Notes: generated by a model not told the origin, from the letters alone. A stretch of 64,000 bases of DNA from Alloalcanivorax xiamenensis (GCF_009846745.1 NZ_AQPF01000002.1:186001-250000); one strand, 5' to 3'. Counted from the first letter of the stretch, positions 35,047 through 44,566 are shown. Numbers and translations are program-made.

Positions 35047-36297
35047 ATGCATCATCTGTCTCCATTGCTGGTGCAATCCAGCGGCATCTGCGCGGAGCGC
35101 GGCGAAGGAAGCTGGTTGTTCGATGCCGAGGGGCATCGCTGGCTGGATTTCACCTCCGGCATCGGCGTCACCGCCACCGGCCATTGCCACCCCAAGGTGG
35201 TGGCCGCCGCCCAGGAACAGGTGGCCCGCCTGGTCCACGCCCAGTACACCACCGTCACCCACCCCAACATGCTGCGCCTCACCGACCGGCTCAGTGAGCA
35301 TCTGCCCGCCGGCCTCGATGCCGTGGCATTCTCCAACTCCGGCAGCGAAGCCGTGGAAACCGCCATCCGGCTGGCGCGGCATGCCACCGGCCGCCCTAAT
35401 CTGATCGCCTTTCAAGGCGGCTTTCACGGCCGCACCCTGGCGGCGGCCTCGCTGACCAGTTCCACCACCAAGGTGCGCAGCGGGTGGGGGCCAATGATGG
35501 CAGGAGTGTTCTTCGCGCCGTTCCCGCACACCTACTTGTACGGTTGGGATGAAGAAGCCACCAGCGCCTTTTGTCTGCGTCAGCTCGACGAACTGTTGTT
35601 GACCCAGAGTCCGCCGCACGATACCGCCGCGCTGATCATCGAACCAGTACAGGGGGAGTTCGGTTACTACCCGGCACCGGCCTCGTTCCTGGCCGGTCTG
35701 CGCGAGCGCTGCGACCGCCATGGCATCCTGCTGATCGCTGATGAGATTCAGGCCGGTTACGGCCGTACCGGCCGCTTCTGGAGCCACGAGCATGCCCGGA
35801 TCCAGCCGGACATAGTGGTCACCGCCAAGGGGTTAGCCAGCGGCTATCCACTATCCGCCGTGGCCGCCGCCAAGGGCTTGATGGCCCAGGGACGCCCCGG
35901 TTCCCAGGGCGGCACCTACGGTGCCAACGCGGTGTCCTGCGCCGCCGCTCTCGCCACCCTGGAGGTGATCGAGGAAGAGGATCTGGTCAACCAGGCCGCC
36001 GGGCACGGCCGCTATCTGCGTGAACGCCTGGAGGCACTGGCTCGCAAACACGACGACATCGACGAGGTGCGCGGCAAGGGCCTGATGCTGGGCGTCGAGA
36101 TGGTCCGCGCCCCCGGCCAGCCCGACGGCGAACGCGCCCAAACGCTGCTGTCCCGGTGCGAACAGGCCGGCCTGTTGCTGCTGCGCTGCGGCACCCATGG
36201 TCAGGTGGTGCGCTGGCTGCCGCCCTTGACGGCAAGCCGTCAGGAAATCGATCTGGCGGTGGATACCTTCGAAGACGCGCTGGAGAACACGGCATGA
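35047..36297 (+). CDS. Class III omega-aminotransferase (GabT-like)
   Basis: A 416-residue pyridoxal-phosphate enzyme. Motifs are the PLP phosphate site SNSGSEAVETAIRLAR, FHGRTLAAASLT, the Asp of ADEIQAGYGRTGRFW and the Schiff-base lysine in VTAKGLASGYPLSAV. The family moves the terminal amino group of 4-aminobutyrate, 5-aminovalerate or similar omega-amino acids to 2-oxoglutarate or pyruvate. GGAGGAGAG precedes the ATG. Its stop overlaps the next start (ATGA). Together with the GabD-like enzyme it would convert an omega-amino acid to a dicarboxylate. Confidence 0.88.
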   Translation: MHHLSPLLVQSSGICAERGEGSWLFDAEGHRWLDFTSGIGVTATGHCHPKVVAAAQEQVARLVHAQYTTVTHPNMLRLTDRLSEHLPAGLDAVAFSNSGSEAVETAIRLARHATGRPNLIAFQGGFHGRTLAAASLTSSTTKVRSGWGPMMAGVFFAPFPHTYLYGWDEEATSAFCLRQLDELLLTQSPPHDTAALIIEPVQGEFGYYPAPASFLAGLRERCDRHGILLIADEIQAGYGRTGRFWSHEHARIQPDIVVTAKGLASGYPLSAVAAAKGLMAQGRPGSQGGTYGANAVSCAAALATLEVIEEEDLVNQAAGHGRYLRERLEALARKHDDIDEVRGKGLMLGVEMVRAPGQPDGERAQTLLSRCEQAGLLLLRCGTHGQVVRWLPPLTASRQEIDLAVDTFEDALENTA

Positions 36298-37265
36298 CGT
36301 TGCCGCGGGTTACCGTATTGCTGGCCGAGGACGAGCCCGATCTGCCCGGCCTGGAAAGCCTGGAAGGCCTGGCCCGGATCCACCAGCACCGTGGCGTCGA
36401 TGGTCTGGCGCCCCGGCTGGCGGAAACCGATGTGCTGGTGGTCACCGACTTTCGCGTCGACGCGCTGGAACGGGCCTGGCCCTCCCCCTGTCCGATTCGT
36501 TGGGTGCATGCCACCAGCGCCGGCGTCGACGCACTGATGATTCCGCCTCTGCGGGACAGCGATATTCCGGTCACCAACGCCGCCGGCATCTTCGATCGCG
36601 GTATCGCCGAATACGTGCTGGGCGCGCTGCTGCTGTTCGCCAAGGACACCCTGGGCAATCTGCGCTATCAGCGGCAACGGCAGTGGCGGCACCGGGAAAC
36701 CAAAATGCTGCGCCAGCAAAGCGCGCTGGTGGTCGGCGCGGGTTCCATCGGCCGGGAAGTGGCAACCCTGCTCGGCGCCCTGGGCATGGAAGTGATCGGC
36801 ACCGCGCGGCGGGCGCGACAACATGACGACGCCTTTGCCCGGGTCCATGCCCAGGAGGATCTGCCGGCACTGCTGGGTGATGCCGACTACGTGATCATTA
36901 CCGCGCCGCTGACCCGCCAGACCGAGGGGTTGTTCAATAGCGACACCTTCGCGCGGATGAAACCCGGCGCGGTATTGGTCAATGTGGGCCGCGGTGCCAT
37001 TGTGGACACCCGCGCTCTGCTCGCCGCTCTTGATGGCGGCCACCTGGGTGGCGCCGCCCTGGACGTATTCGAGCAGGAGCCGCTGCCCACCGATCACCCG
37101 CTCTGGGACTACCCCAATGTGATGATTTCCGCCCACATGGCCGGCGACGCCCAAGGCTGGCGTGCCGCCCTGGGCCACCAGTTCGTGGACAACTTTGAGC
37201 GCTGGCGCCGGGGGCAGCCCCTGCGCAATCCGGTGGATACGCAGCGGGGTTACGGTCAACGCTGA
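36294..37265 (+). CDS. D-2-hydroxyacid dehydrogenase family protein
   Basis: A 323-residue NAD(P)-dependent oxidoreductase of the phosphoglycerate-dehydrogenase type. The cofactor loop is VVGAGSIGREVATLLGALGMEVIG. The catalytic Arg lies in VNVGRGAIVDTRALL, a Glu in DVFEQEPLPTDHPLW, and the usual catalytic His region reads ISAHMAGD. It overlaps the aminotransferase stop codon by four bases. It probably reduces or oxidises a 2-oxo/2-hydroxy acid in the same pathway as the flanking aminotransferases. Confidence 0.87.
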   Translation: MTLPRVTVLLAEDEPDLPGLESLEGLARIHQHRGVDGLAPRLAETDVLVVTDFRVDALERAWPSPCPIRWVHATSAGVDALMIPPLRDSDIPVTNAAGIFDRGIAEYVLGALLLFAKDTLGNLRYQRQRQWRHRETKMLRQQSALVVGAGSIGREVATLLGALGMEVIGTARRARQHDDAFARVHAQEDLPALLGDADYVIITAPLTRQTEGLFNSDTFARMKPGAVLVNVGRGAIVDTRALLAALDGGHLGGAALDVFEQEPLPTDHPLWDYPNVMISAHMAGDAQGWRAALGHQFVDNFERWRRGQPLRNPVDTQRGYGQR

Positions 37266-37327
37266 CCTCGCCTCGCGCCGTTCCTCCACCCCCGTGCCGG
37301 CACCGCCACCAGCGGAGGAGGCCATCC

Positions 37328-38737
37328 ATGAGCGAGGATATACGCGCCCTGAGCGCGCGGGCATTGCGGCAAGCCTACCAAAGCCGGGCATTGTCCCCGG
37401 TGGAGGTGACCGAAACCCTGCTCGATCAGATCGAGCAACAGGACCCGGCATTGAATGCCTGGTGTCTGATTGATCGTGATACCACTCTGACCTCCGCCCG
37501 GGAGGCCGAGCAACGCTATCTGCGCGATGATAGCCAGGGCTTGCTGGACGGCGTTCCGGTGGCGATCAAGGATGTTTTCCTCACCCCGATGTGGCCCACC
37601 CTGAAAGGCTCGCGCACCGTCGACCCGGTCAAGACACTGGGCAAGCGCGCCCCGGCGGTGGCCGCTCTGGAACGTCACGGCTATGTGCCATTGGGCAAGA
37701 CCACGACGCCGGAGTTTGGCTGGAAAGGGGTTACCGACAGCCCGATGTGCGGCGCCACCAACAACCCCTGGGACCCAGCCAAAACCGCCGGCGGCTCCAG
37801 TGGCGGATCGGCGGCGGCGGTGGCCGCCGGCATGGCGCCACTGGCGCTGGGCACCGACGCTGGCGGCTCCATTCGCATTCCCGCCGCCTTCTGCGGCATC
37901 GTCGGGCACAAACCGACCTTCGGCGAAGTGCCGCACTGGCCCGCCAGTCCGTTCGGCACGCTGGCCCACGCCGGACCGATGACGCGCACGGTGGAGGACT
38001 GTGCATTGATGATGCAGGTGCTGAGCGAGGCGGACCCGCGCGACGCCCAGGCCGCACCGCGCCGTCCACAGGATTACCTGGCCGCCCTGGACGGCGACCT
38101 CAAAGGACTGCGTATCGCCTACAGCCGCAATCTGGGCTACGTGGACGTGGCCGCCGACATTGAACAGGCCTGTGACGAAGCGGTGGAGATGTTACGGGAC
38201 CTGGGCGCCGAAGTGGTGGAAGCCGACCCGGGCTTTCGCAGTCCGCTGGCCGCCTTCGGCCACCTGTTCTACGGCGGCGCGGCCAACACCTGCCGGGAGC
38301 TTGGCGCGCGTCAACGCTCACTGATGGACCCGGCCCTGATGGAAGTGGTCAGCAAGGCGGAGCGGCTGTCGATGCTGGACTATCTGGGCGCGGTGAACGA
38401 ACGGCTGGCGCTGTCGGAGCGCATGGCGCTGTTCCACGAGAAGTACGATCTTCTGGTAACACCCACGTTGCCGATCACCGCCTTCGACACCGCCCGGGAA
38501 GTACCCGTGGACTGGCCCAGCACCCGCTGGCCCACCTGGACGCCGTTCACCTATCCCTTCAACCTCACCGGCCAACCGGCGCTGTCACTGCCTCTCGGCC
38601 TGGATCGCGCCGGACTGCCGATGGGACTGCAGATCGTCGGCCGCCGTTTCGATGACGCCCTGGTGTTGCGCACCGGGCATCAGTTCGAACAGCAACGGCC
38701 CTGGCGACGGTTTCCCCCGCTGGCCGGGGTCGACTGA
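37328..38737 (+). CDS. Amidase-signature family hydrolase
   Basis: A 469-residue amidase with the Ser-cisSer-Lys triad: Lys in GVPVAIKDVF, then KTAGGSSGGSAAAVAAGMAP and ALGTDAGGSIRIPAAFCG containing both serines. Amidase-signature enzymes hydrolyse diverse amides or carbamates. Within this operon it might release the amino acid used by the aminotransferases from an amide precursor. GGAGGAGG lies before the ATG. No signal peptide, so action is cytoplasmic. The 3' end sits 44 bases before the next gene. Confidence 0.88.
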   Translation: MSEDIRALSARALRQAYQSRALSPVEVTETLLDQIEQQDPALNAWCLIDRDTTLTSAREAEQRYLRDDSQGLLDGVPVAIKDVFLTPMWPTLKGSRTVDPVKTLGKRAPAVAALERHGYVPLGKTTTPEFGWKGVTDSPMCGATNNPWDPAKTAGGSSGGSAAAVAAGMAPLALGTDAGGSIRIPAAFCGIVGHKPTFGEVPHWPASPFGTLAHAGPMTRTVEDCALMMQVLSEADPRDAQAAPRRPQDYLAALDGDLKGLRIAYSRNLGYVDVAADIEQACDEAVEMLRDLGAEVVEADPGFRSPLAAFGHLFYGGAANTCRELGARQRSLMDPALMEVVSKAERLSMLDYLGAVNERLALSERMALFHEKYDLLVTPTLPITAFDTAREVPVDWPSTRWPTWTPFTYPFNLTGQPALSLPLGLDRAGLPMGLQIVGRRFDDALVLRTGHQFEQQRPWRRFPPLAGVD

Positions 38738-38781
38738 CCGGAGGCACTCTCAATGGGTAAGCACCGTCGACAGGAGGCATC

Positions 38782-39978
38782 GTGAGCGAACTGGACATCG
38801 ACTTCTACGAATCAGAGGACCCGATCTGGAATCCGGCGCTGCACACCATGCCAGTGCCGGGAATCCGCCGCATGGTGAACCTGGCCGCCACCATGGACGA
38901 CGTTATTCACCTGTCCATTGGACAGCCGGATTTCAAACCACCGGACCATGTGGTGCAGGCGGCGGTGGAGGCACTGCAGGCGGGGCAAACCGGTTACACC
39001 ATGGACGCCGGACTGCCGGAACTGCTGGACGCCCTGGCGGACTACTACCGGAACCGTTATCAACGGCCGCTGGTGCCGGAAAACATCATGGTCACCACCG
39101 GTGCCACCGAGGCCATTTACCTGGCACTTACCGCCACGTCGGCCCCGGGCCGGGAATTCATCGTGCCGGAACCGGCCTTTATGCTTTACGCCCCCCTGAT
39201 CCGCATGAATGGCGGCGTTGTCAAAGCCATTCCCACCCATGCCGAACAACACCATCAGCTGGACCCCGAAGCGGTCATCGACGCCATCGACAATAACACC
39301 TGCGCCATCGTGCTCAACTCCCCGAGCAACCCCACCGGTACGCTTTATCCCCGGGAAACCGTGGAGGCCATCGTCCAGGAAGCGGCCTACCGTGGCGTCT
39401 ACGTGATCAGCGACGAGGTCTACGATCACCTGGTCTACGACGGGCGCGAATACCCCAGCGTACTGTCGTGCTGTGCCGACCTCGACCATGTCATGGTGGT
39501 ATCCAGCTTTTCCAAGACGTTCAGCATGGCGGGGATGCGCATCGGCTGGTTGATGGCCAGCCAAGGCGCGATCAAGAAGCTGCGCCGCTATCACATGTTC
39601 ACTACCACCGTGGCCAATACACCCTGTCAGTGGGCGGGGGTGGCGGCCTTGAACGGCGACCGCTCATTCGTGGACACCATGCTGGCCGAATATCAGCGGC
39701 GGCGGGATCGATTGGTGGCACTGGTGGAGCGGACACCGCACCTGACCGGCTACCGGCCCGAGGGGGCCTTCTATCTGTTTCCGTCGCTTCCGGAAGGCGT
39801 CAACGGCGGCAATGTGGCGCTGAAGCTGCTGCGAGAGACCGGTGTCTGCACGGTGGCAGGGGACACCTTTGGCGAATCCTGTGCCAACGCCATACGGATC
39901 AGTTACTCCACCTCGCTGGAGCAGATCGAGGCGGCGTTCGAGCGCATTATTCCGTGGATGGCCAGGCAAGACTTCTAG
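38782..39978 (+). CDS. Class I/II aminotransferase
   Basis: A 398-residue fold-type I pyridoxal-phosphate aminotransferase. Visible are IHLSIGQPDFKPPDHV, TTGATEAIYLALTA, LNSPSNPTGTLYP, SDEVYDHLVYDG, the Schiff-base lysine in VSSFSKTFSMAGMRIGW and the substrate-carboxylate Arg in NAIRISYS. It starts with GTG at 38782 after GGAGG. It is the last gene of the operon and belongs to the aspartate/aromatic/alanine aminotransferase group. Substrate is not clear. Confidence 0.87.
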   Translation: MSELDIDFYESEDPIWNPALHTMPVPGIRRMVNLAATMDDVIHLSIGQPDFKPPDHVVQAAVEALQAGQTGYTMDAGLPELLDALADYYRNRYQRPLVPENIMVTTGATEAIYLALTATSAPGREFIVPEPAFMLYAPLIRMNGGVVKAIPTHAEQHHQLDPEAVIDAIDNNTCAIVLNSPSNPTGTLYPRETVEAIVQEAAYRGVYVISDEVYDHLVYDGREYPSVLSCCADLDHVMVVSSFSKTFSMAGMRIGWLMASQGAIKKLRRYHMFTTTVANTPCQWAGVAALNGDRSFVDTMLAEYQRRRDRLVALVERTPHLTGYRPEGAFYLFPSLPEGVNGGNVALKLLRETGVCTVAGDTFGESCANAIRISYSTSLEQIEAAFERIIPWMARQDF

Positions 39979-40024
39979 GGCCGCTTACACGCAACACGCT
40001 GGCACGCTAACACGCTTTGAAAAC

Positions 40025-40041
40025 ACCCGGTCATGCCGGGC
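40025..40041 (+). terminator. Short hairpin after the class I aminotransferase
   Basis: CCCGG-TCATG-CCGGG followed by CTTTG, inside the mirrored repeat. Probable end of the catabolic operon transcript. Confidence 0.5.
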
Positions 40042-40061
40042 TTTGCTCTGAAGGCATATCT

Positions 40062-40085
40062 CCAAGGCCCGCAAGCGGGCCTTGG
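40062..40085. terminator. Perfect hairpin between convergent operons
   Basis: CCAAGGCCCGC-AA-GCGGGCCTTGG, an 11-bp stem with a two-base loop, at the centre of the mirrored repeat and between the convergent aminotransferase and secF genes. Confidence 0.65.
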
Positions 40086-40201
40086 GTTTAGCGTGTTGCG
40101 TGTTGCGTGTTGCGTGTTGCGTGTAAGCGTGCCAGCGATGTGGGACACCACTGGTCCACGGACCGCGATTATGGTATTGGTTTGCGGATTCCAACCCGCC
40201 G

Positions 40202-41128
40202 TCAGGGCATATCGTCCACTTCCTTCTTCTCCGGAATGATGAAGTCCTGCTTATCCACTTTCATCAGGAACAGCATGTTGGTGACCACGTATATGGACGA
40301 GTAGGTACCCACCGCGATCCCCACCAGCAGCGCTTCGGAGAAGGCACGCATCACTTCACCGCCAAAGAAGAACAGGGCAATCAATACCAGCAACGTCGTG
40401 AAGGAGGTGTTGATGGTCCGACTCAGGGTTTCATTGAGAGAGCCATTGATGATCTTCTCCGCGTCGGTTTCCCGGGTATCGCGGAAGTTCTCCCGGATCC
40501 GGTCCGCCACCACGATGGAGTCGTTCAGCGAGTAGCCGATCAACGCCAGCACCGCCGCCAGCACCGTCAGATCGAAAGTCCAGCGCGTCAGCGAGAACAG
40601 ACCCAGGACGATGATCACGTCGTGCAGCAAGGCCACCACGGTGGCGACACCAAACTTGTTGGTGAAGCGGAACCACACGTAAACCAACATCAGGCCCAGC
40701 GCCATCAGCAGCGCGAGGCCGGACTCGTCGCGCAGTTCGTCGCCGACTTGCGGACCAACAAATTCCACCTGCAGAACCTTCAGCCCGGGCAGCTTGCTTT
40801 CCACCACCTCTGTAAGCCGCGGCCCTACCTGATCCGCGGGCATATCGTTCAGGGTGGGCACCCGGATACTGATATCCCGGGGCGATCCGTAACGCACCAC
40901 GGTGGCCTCTTCGAACGGAGTGCCTTCCAGCGCGGAACGCACATCGTCGATGATCACTTCATTTTCGCCCTTGGCCACCACCGAGGTGCCACCGGTGAAA
41001 TCCATCCCCAGATTCAGCCCCTGGGTCGCCAGCAGCCCGATGGAGCCGATCACCAGAATGATCGACAGCGCCGCGAATACCCGCCGGATGCCCAGGAAAT
41101 TGATGGAGAAAGGAGCCTTGTTACTCAT
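40202..41128 (-). CDS. secF: Protein translocase subunit SecF
   Basis: Part of the SecDF-YajC complex that uses proton motive force to help preproteins finish crossing the inner membrane. The 308-residue protein has six membrane helices, the conserved LGMDFTGGTSVV after helix 1 and the helix-4/5 region YSLNDSIVVADRIRENFRD. The ATG at 41128 with GAGG upstream is favoured over the GTG at 41134. Only seven bases follow the secD stop. Confidence 0.95.
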   Translation of the reverse strand: MSNKAPFSINFLGIRRVFAALSIILVIGSIGLLATQGLNLGMDFTGGTSVVAKGENEVIIDDVRSALEGTPFEEATVVRYGSPRDISIRVPTLNDMPADQVGPRLTEVVESKLPGLKVLQVEFVGPQVGDELRDESGLALLMALGLMLVYVWFRFTNKFGVATVVALLHDVIIVLGLFSLTRWTFDLTVLAAVLALIGYSLNDSIVVADRIRENFRDTRETDAEKIINGSLNETLSRTINTSFTTLLVLIALFFFGGEVMRAFSEALLVGIAVGTYSSIYVVTNMLFLMKVDKQDFIIPEKKEVDDMP

Positions 41129-41135
41129 AAGCACC

Positions 41136-43019
41136 TCAAATACTCAGTTTGGCCGGCGGACGGGCGCCGCGGCCGTAGACCATTTCCACCATGGCGCGGG
41201 TGCCCACGATGGCGGTAAACATGGAGGAGAGGATGCCGATAAACAGAGTCACCGCGAACCCCTGCACCGAGCCGGTGCCGGCGGAGAACAGGATCACCGC
41301 GACGATCATGGTGGTGATGTTGGCATCAAGAATGGTGCTGAACGCCTTGGCGTACCCTTCATCGATGGCCTGCCGTGGACGCACGCCTTTCTTTAATTCT
41401 TCCCGGATACGTTCATAGATCAGCACGTTGGCGTCCACCGCCATGCCCACTGTCAGGACGATACCAGCGATGCCCGGCAGGGTCAGGGTGGCGCCGGGAA
41501 TCAGCGACATGATACCGACAATGATCAACAGGTTACCGACCAGCGCCACATTGGCGAAGATACCGAACACCTTGTACCAGACCAGCATGAACACCAGCAC
41601 CAGAACCATGCCCAGCGCCATGGATTTGAGGCCGGCCTCGATATTTTCCGCCCCCAGGCTGGGACCGATGGTGCGCTCTTCGATGATGGTCACAGGCGCG
41701 GCCAGGGAACCGGCACGCAGCAGCAGCGCCAGCTCGGACGCTTCCGCCGGGCTGTCCAGACCTGTAATCCGGAAGCGGCTGCCCAGAGTGTCCTGGATAG
41801 TGGCCACGTTGATCACGTAACGGTCGGTGGTGCTCACCGGTACTTGCTCGGTCTCACCGTTCTCATTGGTACGCGAGCGCATCTCGGTCTTGGTTTCGAT
41901 GAACAGCACCGCCATCGGATTGCCGACGTTCTGTGAGGTCACCCGCTGCATCCGGCGGGCACCGGCGGAATCCAGGGACACGTTCACCTGCGGGGTACCG
42001 TTTTGCGGATCGAACCCCATCTGCGCGTTGGTGACTTCGTCACCGGTGGCGATCTTGGCGCGATCCAGAATCACCGGACGATCCCCCTGACCGCGGAAGG
42101 GGAAAATCTCGGTGCCCGGCGGCGCCACGCCGGTGGCGGCACGGCTGGCCGGATAGTCCTGATTGACCAGCCGGAATTCCAGGGTGGCGGTACGGCCGAG
42201 AATACGGCGGGCCTGGGCCGCGTCCTGTACCCCGGGCAGTTGCACGACGATGCGGTCCGCCCCCTGCCGTTGCACCACCGGCTCGGCCACGCCCAGTTCG
42301 TTGACCCGGTTATTCAGCGCGGTGCGGTTCTGATCCACCGCGTAATCCTGCATGTCCTTGAGGGCGGTCGGGTTCAGGTTGAACACCAGCACCCGCTGCT
42401 CGGGATCGGAGTCCAGCGAGAATTCCGGCAGCGCGTTACGCAGCAGAGTGCGGGCCGAGTCGGCGTCTTCGGAGTTGGCGAACTGCACGCGCAACTGCTG
42501 GCCGTCTTGCCGCACGTCGCGGTAACGAATGCCTTCGTTTTTCAGCGCCAGTTTGATCTGACCGGCCCAGGCTTCCATGCGCTGGTTCACCACCGCGTCC
42601 ATATCCACCTGCAACAGGAAATGCACACCACCGCGCAAGTCCAGCCCCAGGTTCATCGGCGAAGCGCCGATGGCACGCAGCCAGCCTGGAGTGGTGGGCG
42701 CCAGGTTCAGGGCCACCACGTACTCATCGCCGAGGGAGCCGGCGAGAAGCTCTCGGGCACGGAGCTGGCTGTCGTTATCGCTGAAGCGCACCAGCCAGGA
42801 GCCGCCGTCGATGTGTTCGCCGGGCCCGTGTTGCAGACCCGCCTGATCCAATTGCCGCAGCACGCGCTGGCTGGCGCTGTCGGACACCTCGCCACCGGCC
42901 TTGGCACTGCTGATCTGTACGGCCGGCGCATCGGGGAACAGGTTGGGAAGAGCATAGAGGCCGCAAACAAACAGCACGGCCATGAGCAGGAAGAATTTCC
43001 AGCGCGGGTAGCGGGTCAT
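41136..43019 (-). CDS. secD: Protein translocase subunit SecD
   Basis: The 627-residue partner of SecF. Membrane helix 1 is near residues 8-25 and is followed by a large periplasmic domain including LGLDLRGGVHFLLQVD. Five more helices occupy the C-terminal third, including MAVDANVLIYERIREELKKG, the proton-pathway segment. The start at 43019 gives MTRYPRWKF. It follows yajC by 63 bases in the order yajC-secD-secF. Confidence 0.95.
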   Translation of the reverse strand: MTRYPRWKFFLLMAVLFVCGLYALPNLFPDAPAVQISSAKAGGEVSDSASQRVLRQLDQAGLQHGPGEHIDGGSWLVRFSDNDSQLRARELLAGSLGDEYVVALNLAPTTPGWLRAIGASPMNLGLDLRGGVHFLLQVDMDAVVNQRMEAWAGQIKLALKNEGIRYRDVRQDGQQLRVQFANSEDADSARTLLRNALPEFSLDSDPEQRVLVFNLNPTALKDMQDYAVDQNRTALNNRVNELGVAEPVVQRQGADRIVVQLPGVQDAAQARRILGRTATLEFRLVNQDYPASRAATGVAPPGTEIFPFRGQGDRPVILDRAKIATGDEVTNAQMGFDPQNGTPQVNVSLDSAGARRMQRVTSQNVGNPMAVLFIETKTEMRSRTNENGETEQVPVSTTDRYVINVATIQDTLGSRFRITGLDSPAEASELALLLRAGSLAAPVTIIEERTIGPSLGAENIEAGLKSMALGMVLVLVFMLVWYKVFGIFANVALVGNLLIIVGIMSLIPGATLTLPGIAGIVLTVGMAVDANVLIYERIREELKKGVRPRQAIDEGYAKAFSTILDANITTMIVAVILFSAGTGSVQGFAVTLFIGILSSMFTAIVGTRAMVEMVYGRGARPPAKLSI

Positions 43020-43082
43020 AATCGTCTTCCGGTATTGCCGGGAGGCGGCGGCCCGGAGCGACCGGGCCGGACACACCTCTTT

Positions 43083-43406
43083 TTATATGGATTTGATGGT
43101 GCCCTTCGGCAACGTGGCCTGGACACTCTGTTTTTGCAGTTTGATTTCCAGATTGTCGCTGATTTCCACCACCACGAATTCGTCGGTGACTTTGGTCACC
43201 CGGCCGAGAATGCCGCCGGCGGTTACTACCTCGTCACCTTTGTTCAGGTTCTGCACCAGATTGCGGTGTTCCTTGGCGCGCTTCTGCTGCGGGCGGATCA
43301 GGAAGAAATAGAACACCGCGATCATCACCACCAGCATGATCAGTTCGATGCCACCGCCCGGACCTCCGGCGGCTTGTGCATAAGCGGGCGAAATCAACCA
43401 GTTCAT
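43083..43406 (-). CDS. yajC: Preprotein translocase subunit YajC
   Basis: A 107-residue single-helix inner-membrane protein associated with SecDF. The N-terminal MNWLISPAYAQA is followed by helix LIMLVVMIAVFYFFLI, then RPQQKRAKEH and a small cytoplasmic beta domain (GDEVVTAGGILGRVTKV). The start at 43406 has GGAGAATTGAG upstream. It lies 22 bases after tgt. Confidence 0.95.
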   Translation of the reverse strand: MNWLISPAYAQAAGGPGGGIELIMLVVMIAVFYFFLIRPQQKRAKEHRNLVQNLNKGDEVVTAGGILGRVTKVTDEFVVVEISDNLEIKLQKQSVQATLPKGTIKSI

Positions 43407-43428
43407 CTCAATTCTCCACGTTTTCGCG

Positions 43429-44559
43429 TTAAAGAGCGGGCACATCGCGGCCCATGGCCGCATAGAAGTCGCCGACAAAGGCGCTCAATGTACCCGCTTC
43501 AATGGCCCCCCGCAATCCAGCCATCAGCCGTTGGTAATAGCGTAGATTGTGGATGGTGTTCAGCTGCGCGCCGAGCATTTCACCACAGCGATCCAGGTGA
43601 TGCAGATAGCTGCGGGAAAACTGGCGGCAGGTGTAGCAATCGCAGCCCTCCTCCAGCGGTGACAGGTCGCCGCGGTGGCGGGCATTACGAATCTTGATCA
43701 CCCCTTCACGGGTAAACAGATGACCGTTGCGCGCATTGCGGGTGGGCATCACGCAATCGAACATATCCACCCCGCGGCGCACCCCTTCGACAATGTCCTC
43801 CGGCCGCCCCACGCCCATCAGATAGCGAGGCCGGTCAGTGGGCATATGCGGCGTGATCCCGGCCAGAGTACGCCGCATTTCCTCCTGCGGCTCGCCGACA
43901 CTGAGCCCGCCGATGGCATAGCCGTCAAACCCGATGTCGGTCAGACCGGCCAGGGATTCGCGGCGCAGATTATCGTACATGCCCCCCTGTACGATCCCGA
44001 AACAAGCCGCATCGTTCCCTTCATCGGCTACATGGGCCGCTTTCGAGCGGCCCGCCCAACGCAGCGACAGCCGCATGGACTCGGCGGCCTGGGTCTCGGT
44101 GGCCGGGTACGGGGTGCATTCGTCGAAGATCATGCAGATGTCACTGCCCAGAGAACGCTGTACCTGCATGGCCCGTTCCGGCGTCAGTTCCACCCGATCG
44201 CCATTGATCGGGTTCTTGAACACCACGCCCTGCTCGGAAATCTTGCGCAACTCCCCCAGGCTGAACACCTGGAAACCGCCTGAATCGGTGAGGATCGGCT
44301 TGTCCCATTGCATGAAGCCGTGCAACGAACCATGACGTTCAATGATTTCGGTGCCCGGACGCAACATCAGGTGAAAGGTGTTGCCCAGGCAGATTTGCGC
44401 GCCAGTATCGGCCAGGTCCCTCGGCAACATGGCCTTGACCGTGCCGTAGGTGCCCACCGGCATGAACGCCGGGGTCTCCACCTCGCCACGGGGGAAGGTC
44501 AAGCGGCCACGGCGCGCCGCGCCGTCGGTGGTCAGCAGATCAAAGCTCATTCGGGACAT
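43429..44559 (-). CDS. tgt: tRNA-guanine transglycosylase
   Basis: Replaces guanine 34 of GUN anticodons with preQ1 in queuosine synthesis. The 376-residue enzyme has TDSGGFQVFSLGELRKI with a catalytic Asp, the nucleophile region (YAIGGLSVGEPQ, then DCVMPTRNARNG) and the zinc site CDCYTCRQFSRSYLHHLD. Starts at 44559 (MSRMSF) and 44550 (MSFDLL) are both possible; neither has a strong ribosome-binding site, perhaps because the mirrored repeat occupies the space to queA. Confidence 0.95.
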   Translation of the reverse strand: MSRMSFDLLTTDGAARRGRLTFPRGEVETPAFMPVGTYGTVKAMLPRDLADTGAQICLGNTFHLMLRPGTEIIERHGSLHGFMQWDKPILTDSGGFQVFSLGELRKISEQGVVFKNPINGDRVELTPERAMQVQRSLGSDICMIFDECTPYPATETQAAESMRLSLRWAGRSKAAHVADEGNDAACFGIVQGGMYDNLRRESLAGLTDIGFDGYAIGGLSVGEPQEEMRRTLAGITPHMPTDRPRYLMGVGRPEDIVEGVRRGVDMFDCVMPTRNARNGHLFTREGVIKIRNARHRGDLSPLEEGCDCYTCRQFSRSYLHHLDRCGEMLGAQLNTIHNLRYYQRLMAGLRGAIEAGTLSAFVGDFYAAMGRDVPAL

Positions 44560-44566
44560 GGATAAA

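Larger units (their letters stand above)
39986..40133. repeat. Mirrored short-repeat element with 7-nt tandem units
   Basis: The right arm has five tandem seven-base units GCGTGTT (last one GCGTGTA) at 40091-40125, then AGCGTGCCAGCG. The left arm (39986-40018) is the inverted counterpart, ACACGCAACACGCTGGCACG followed by CTAACACGCTT. Two hairpins lie between the arms. The whole element could fold into one long cruciform. Confidence 0.75.

Noticed and set aside
40091..40125. CRISPR-like array
   Set aside because: Units are seven bases in direct tandem with no spacers, and no cas genes are present.
42003..43697. Plus-strand open frame of 564 codons opposite secD, yajC and tgt
   Set aside because: It runs antisense across three well-conserved genes, so it cannot be a separate real gene on available evidence.
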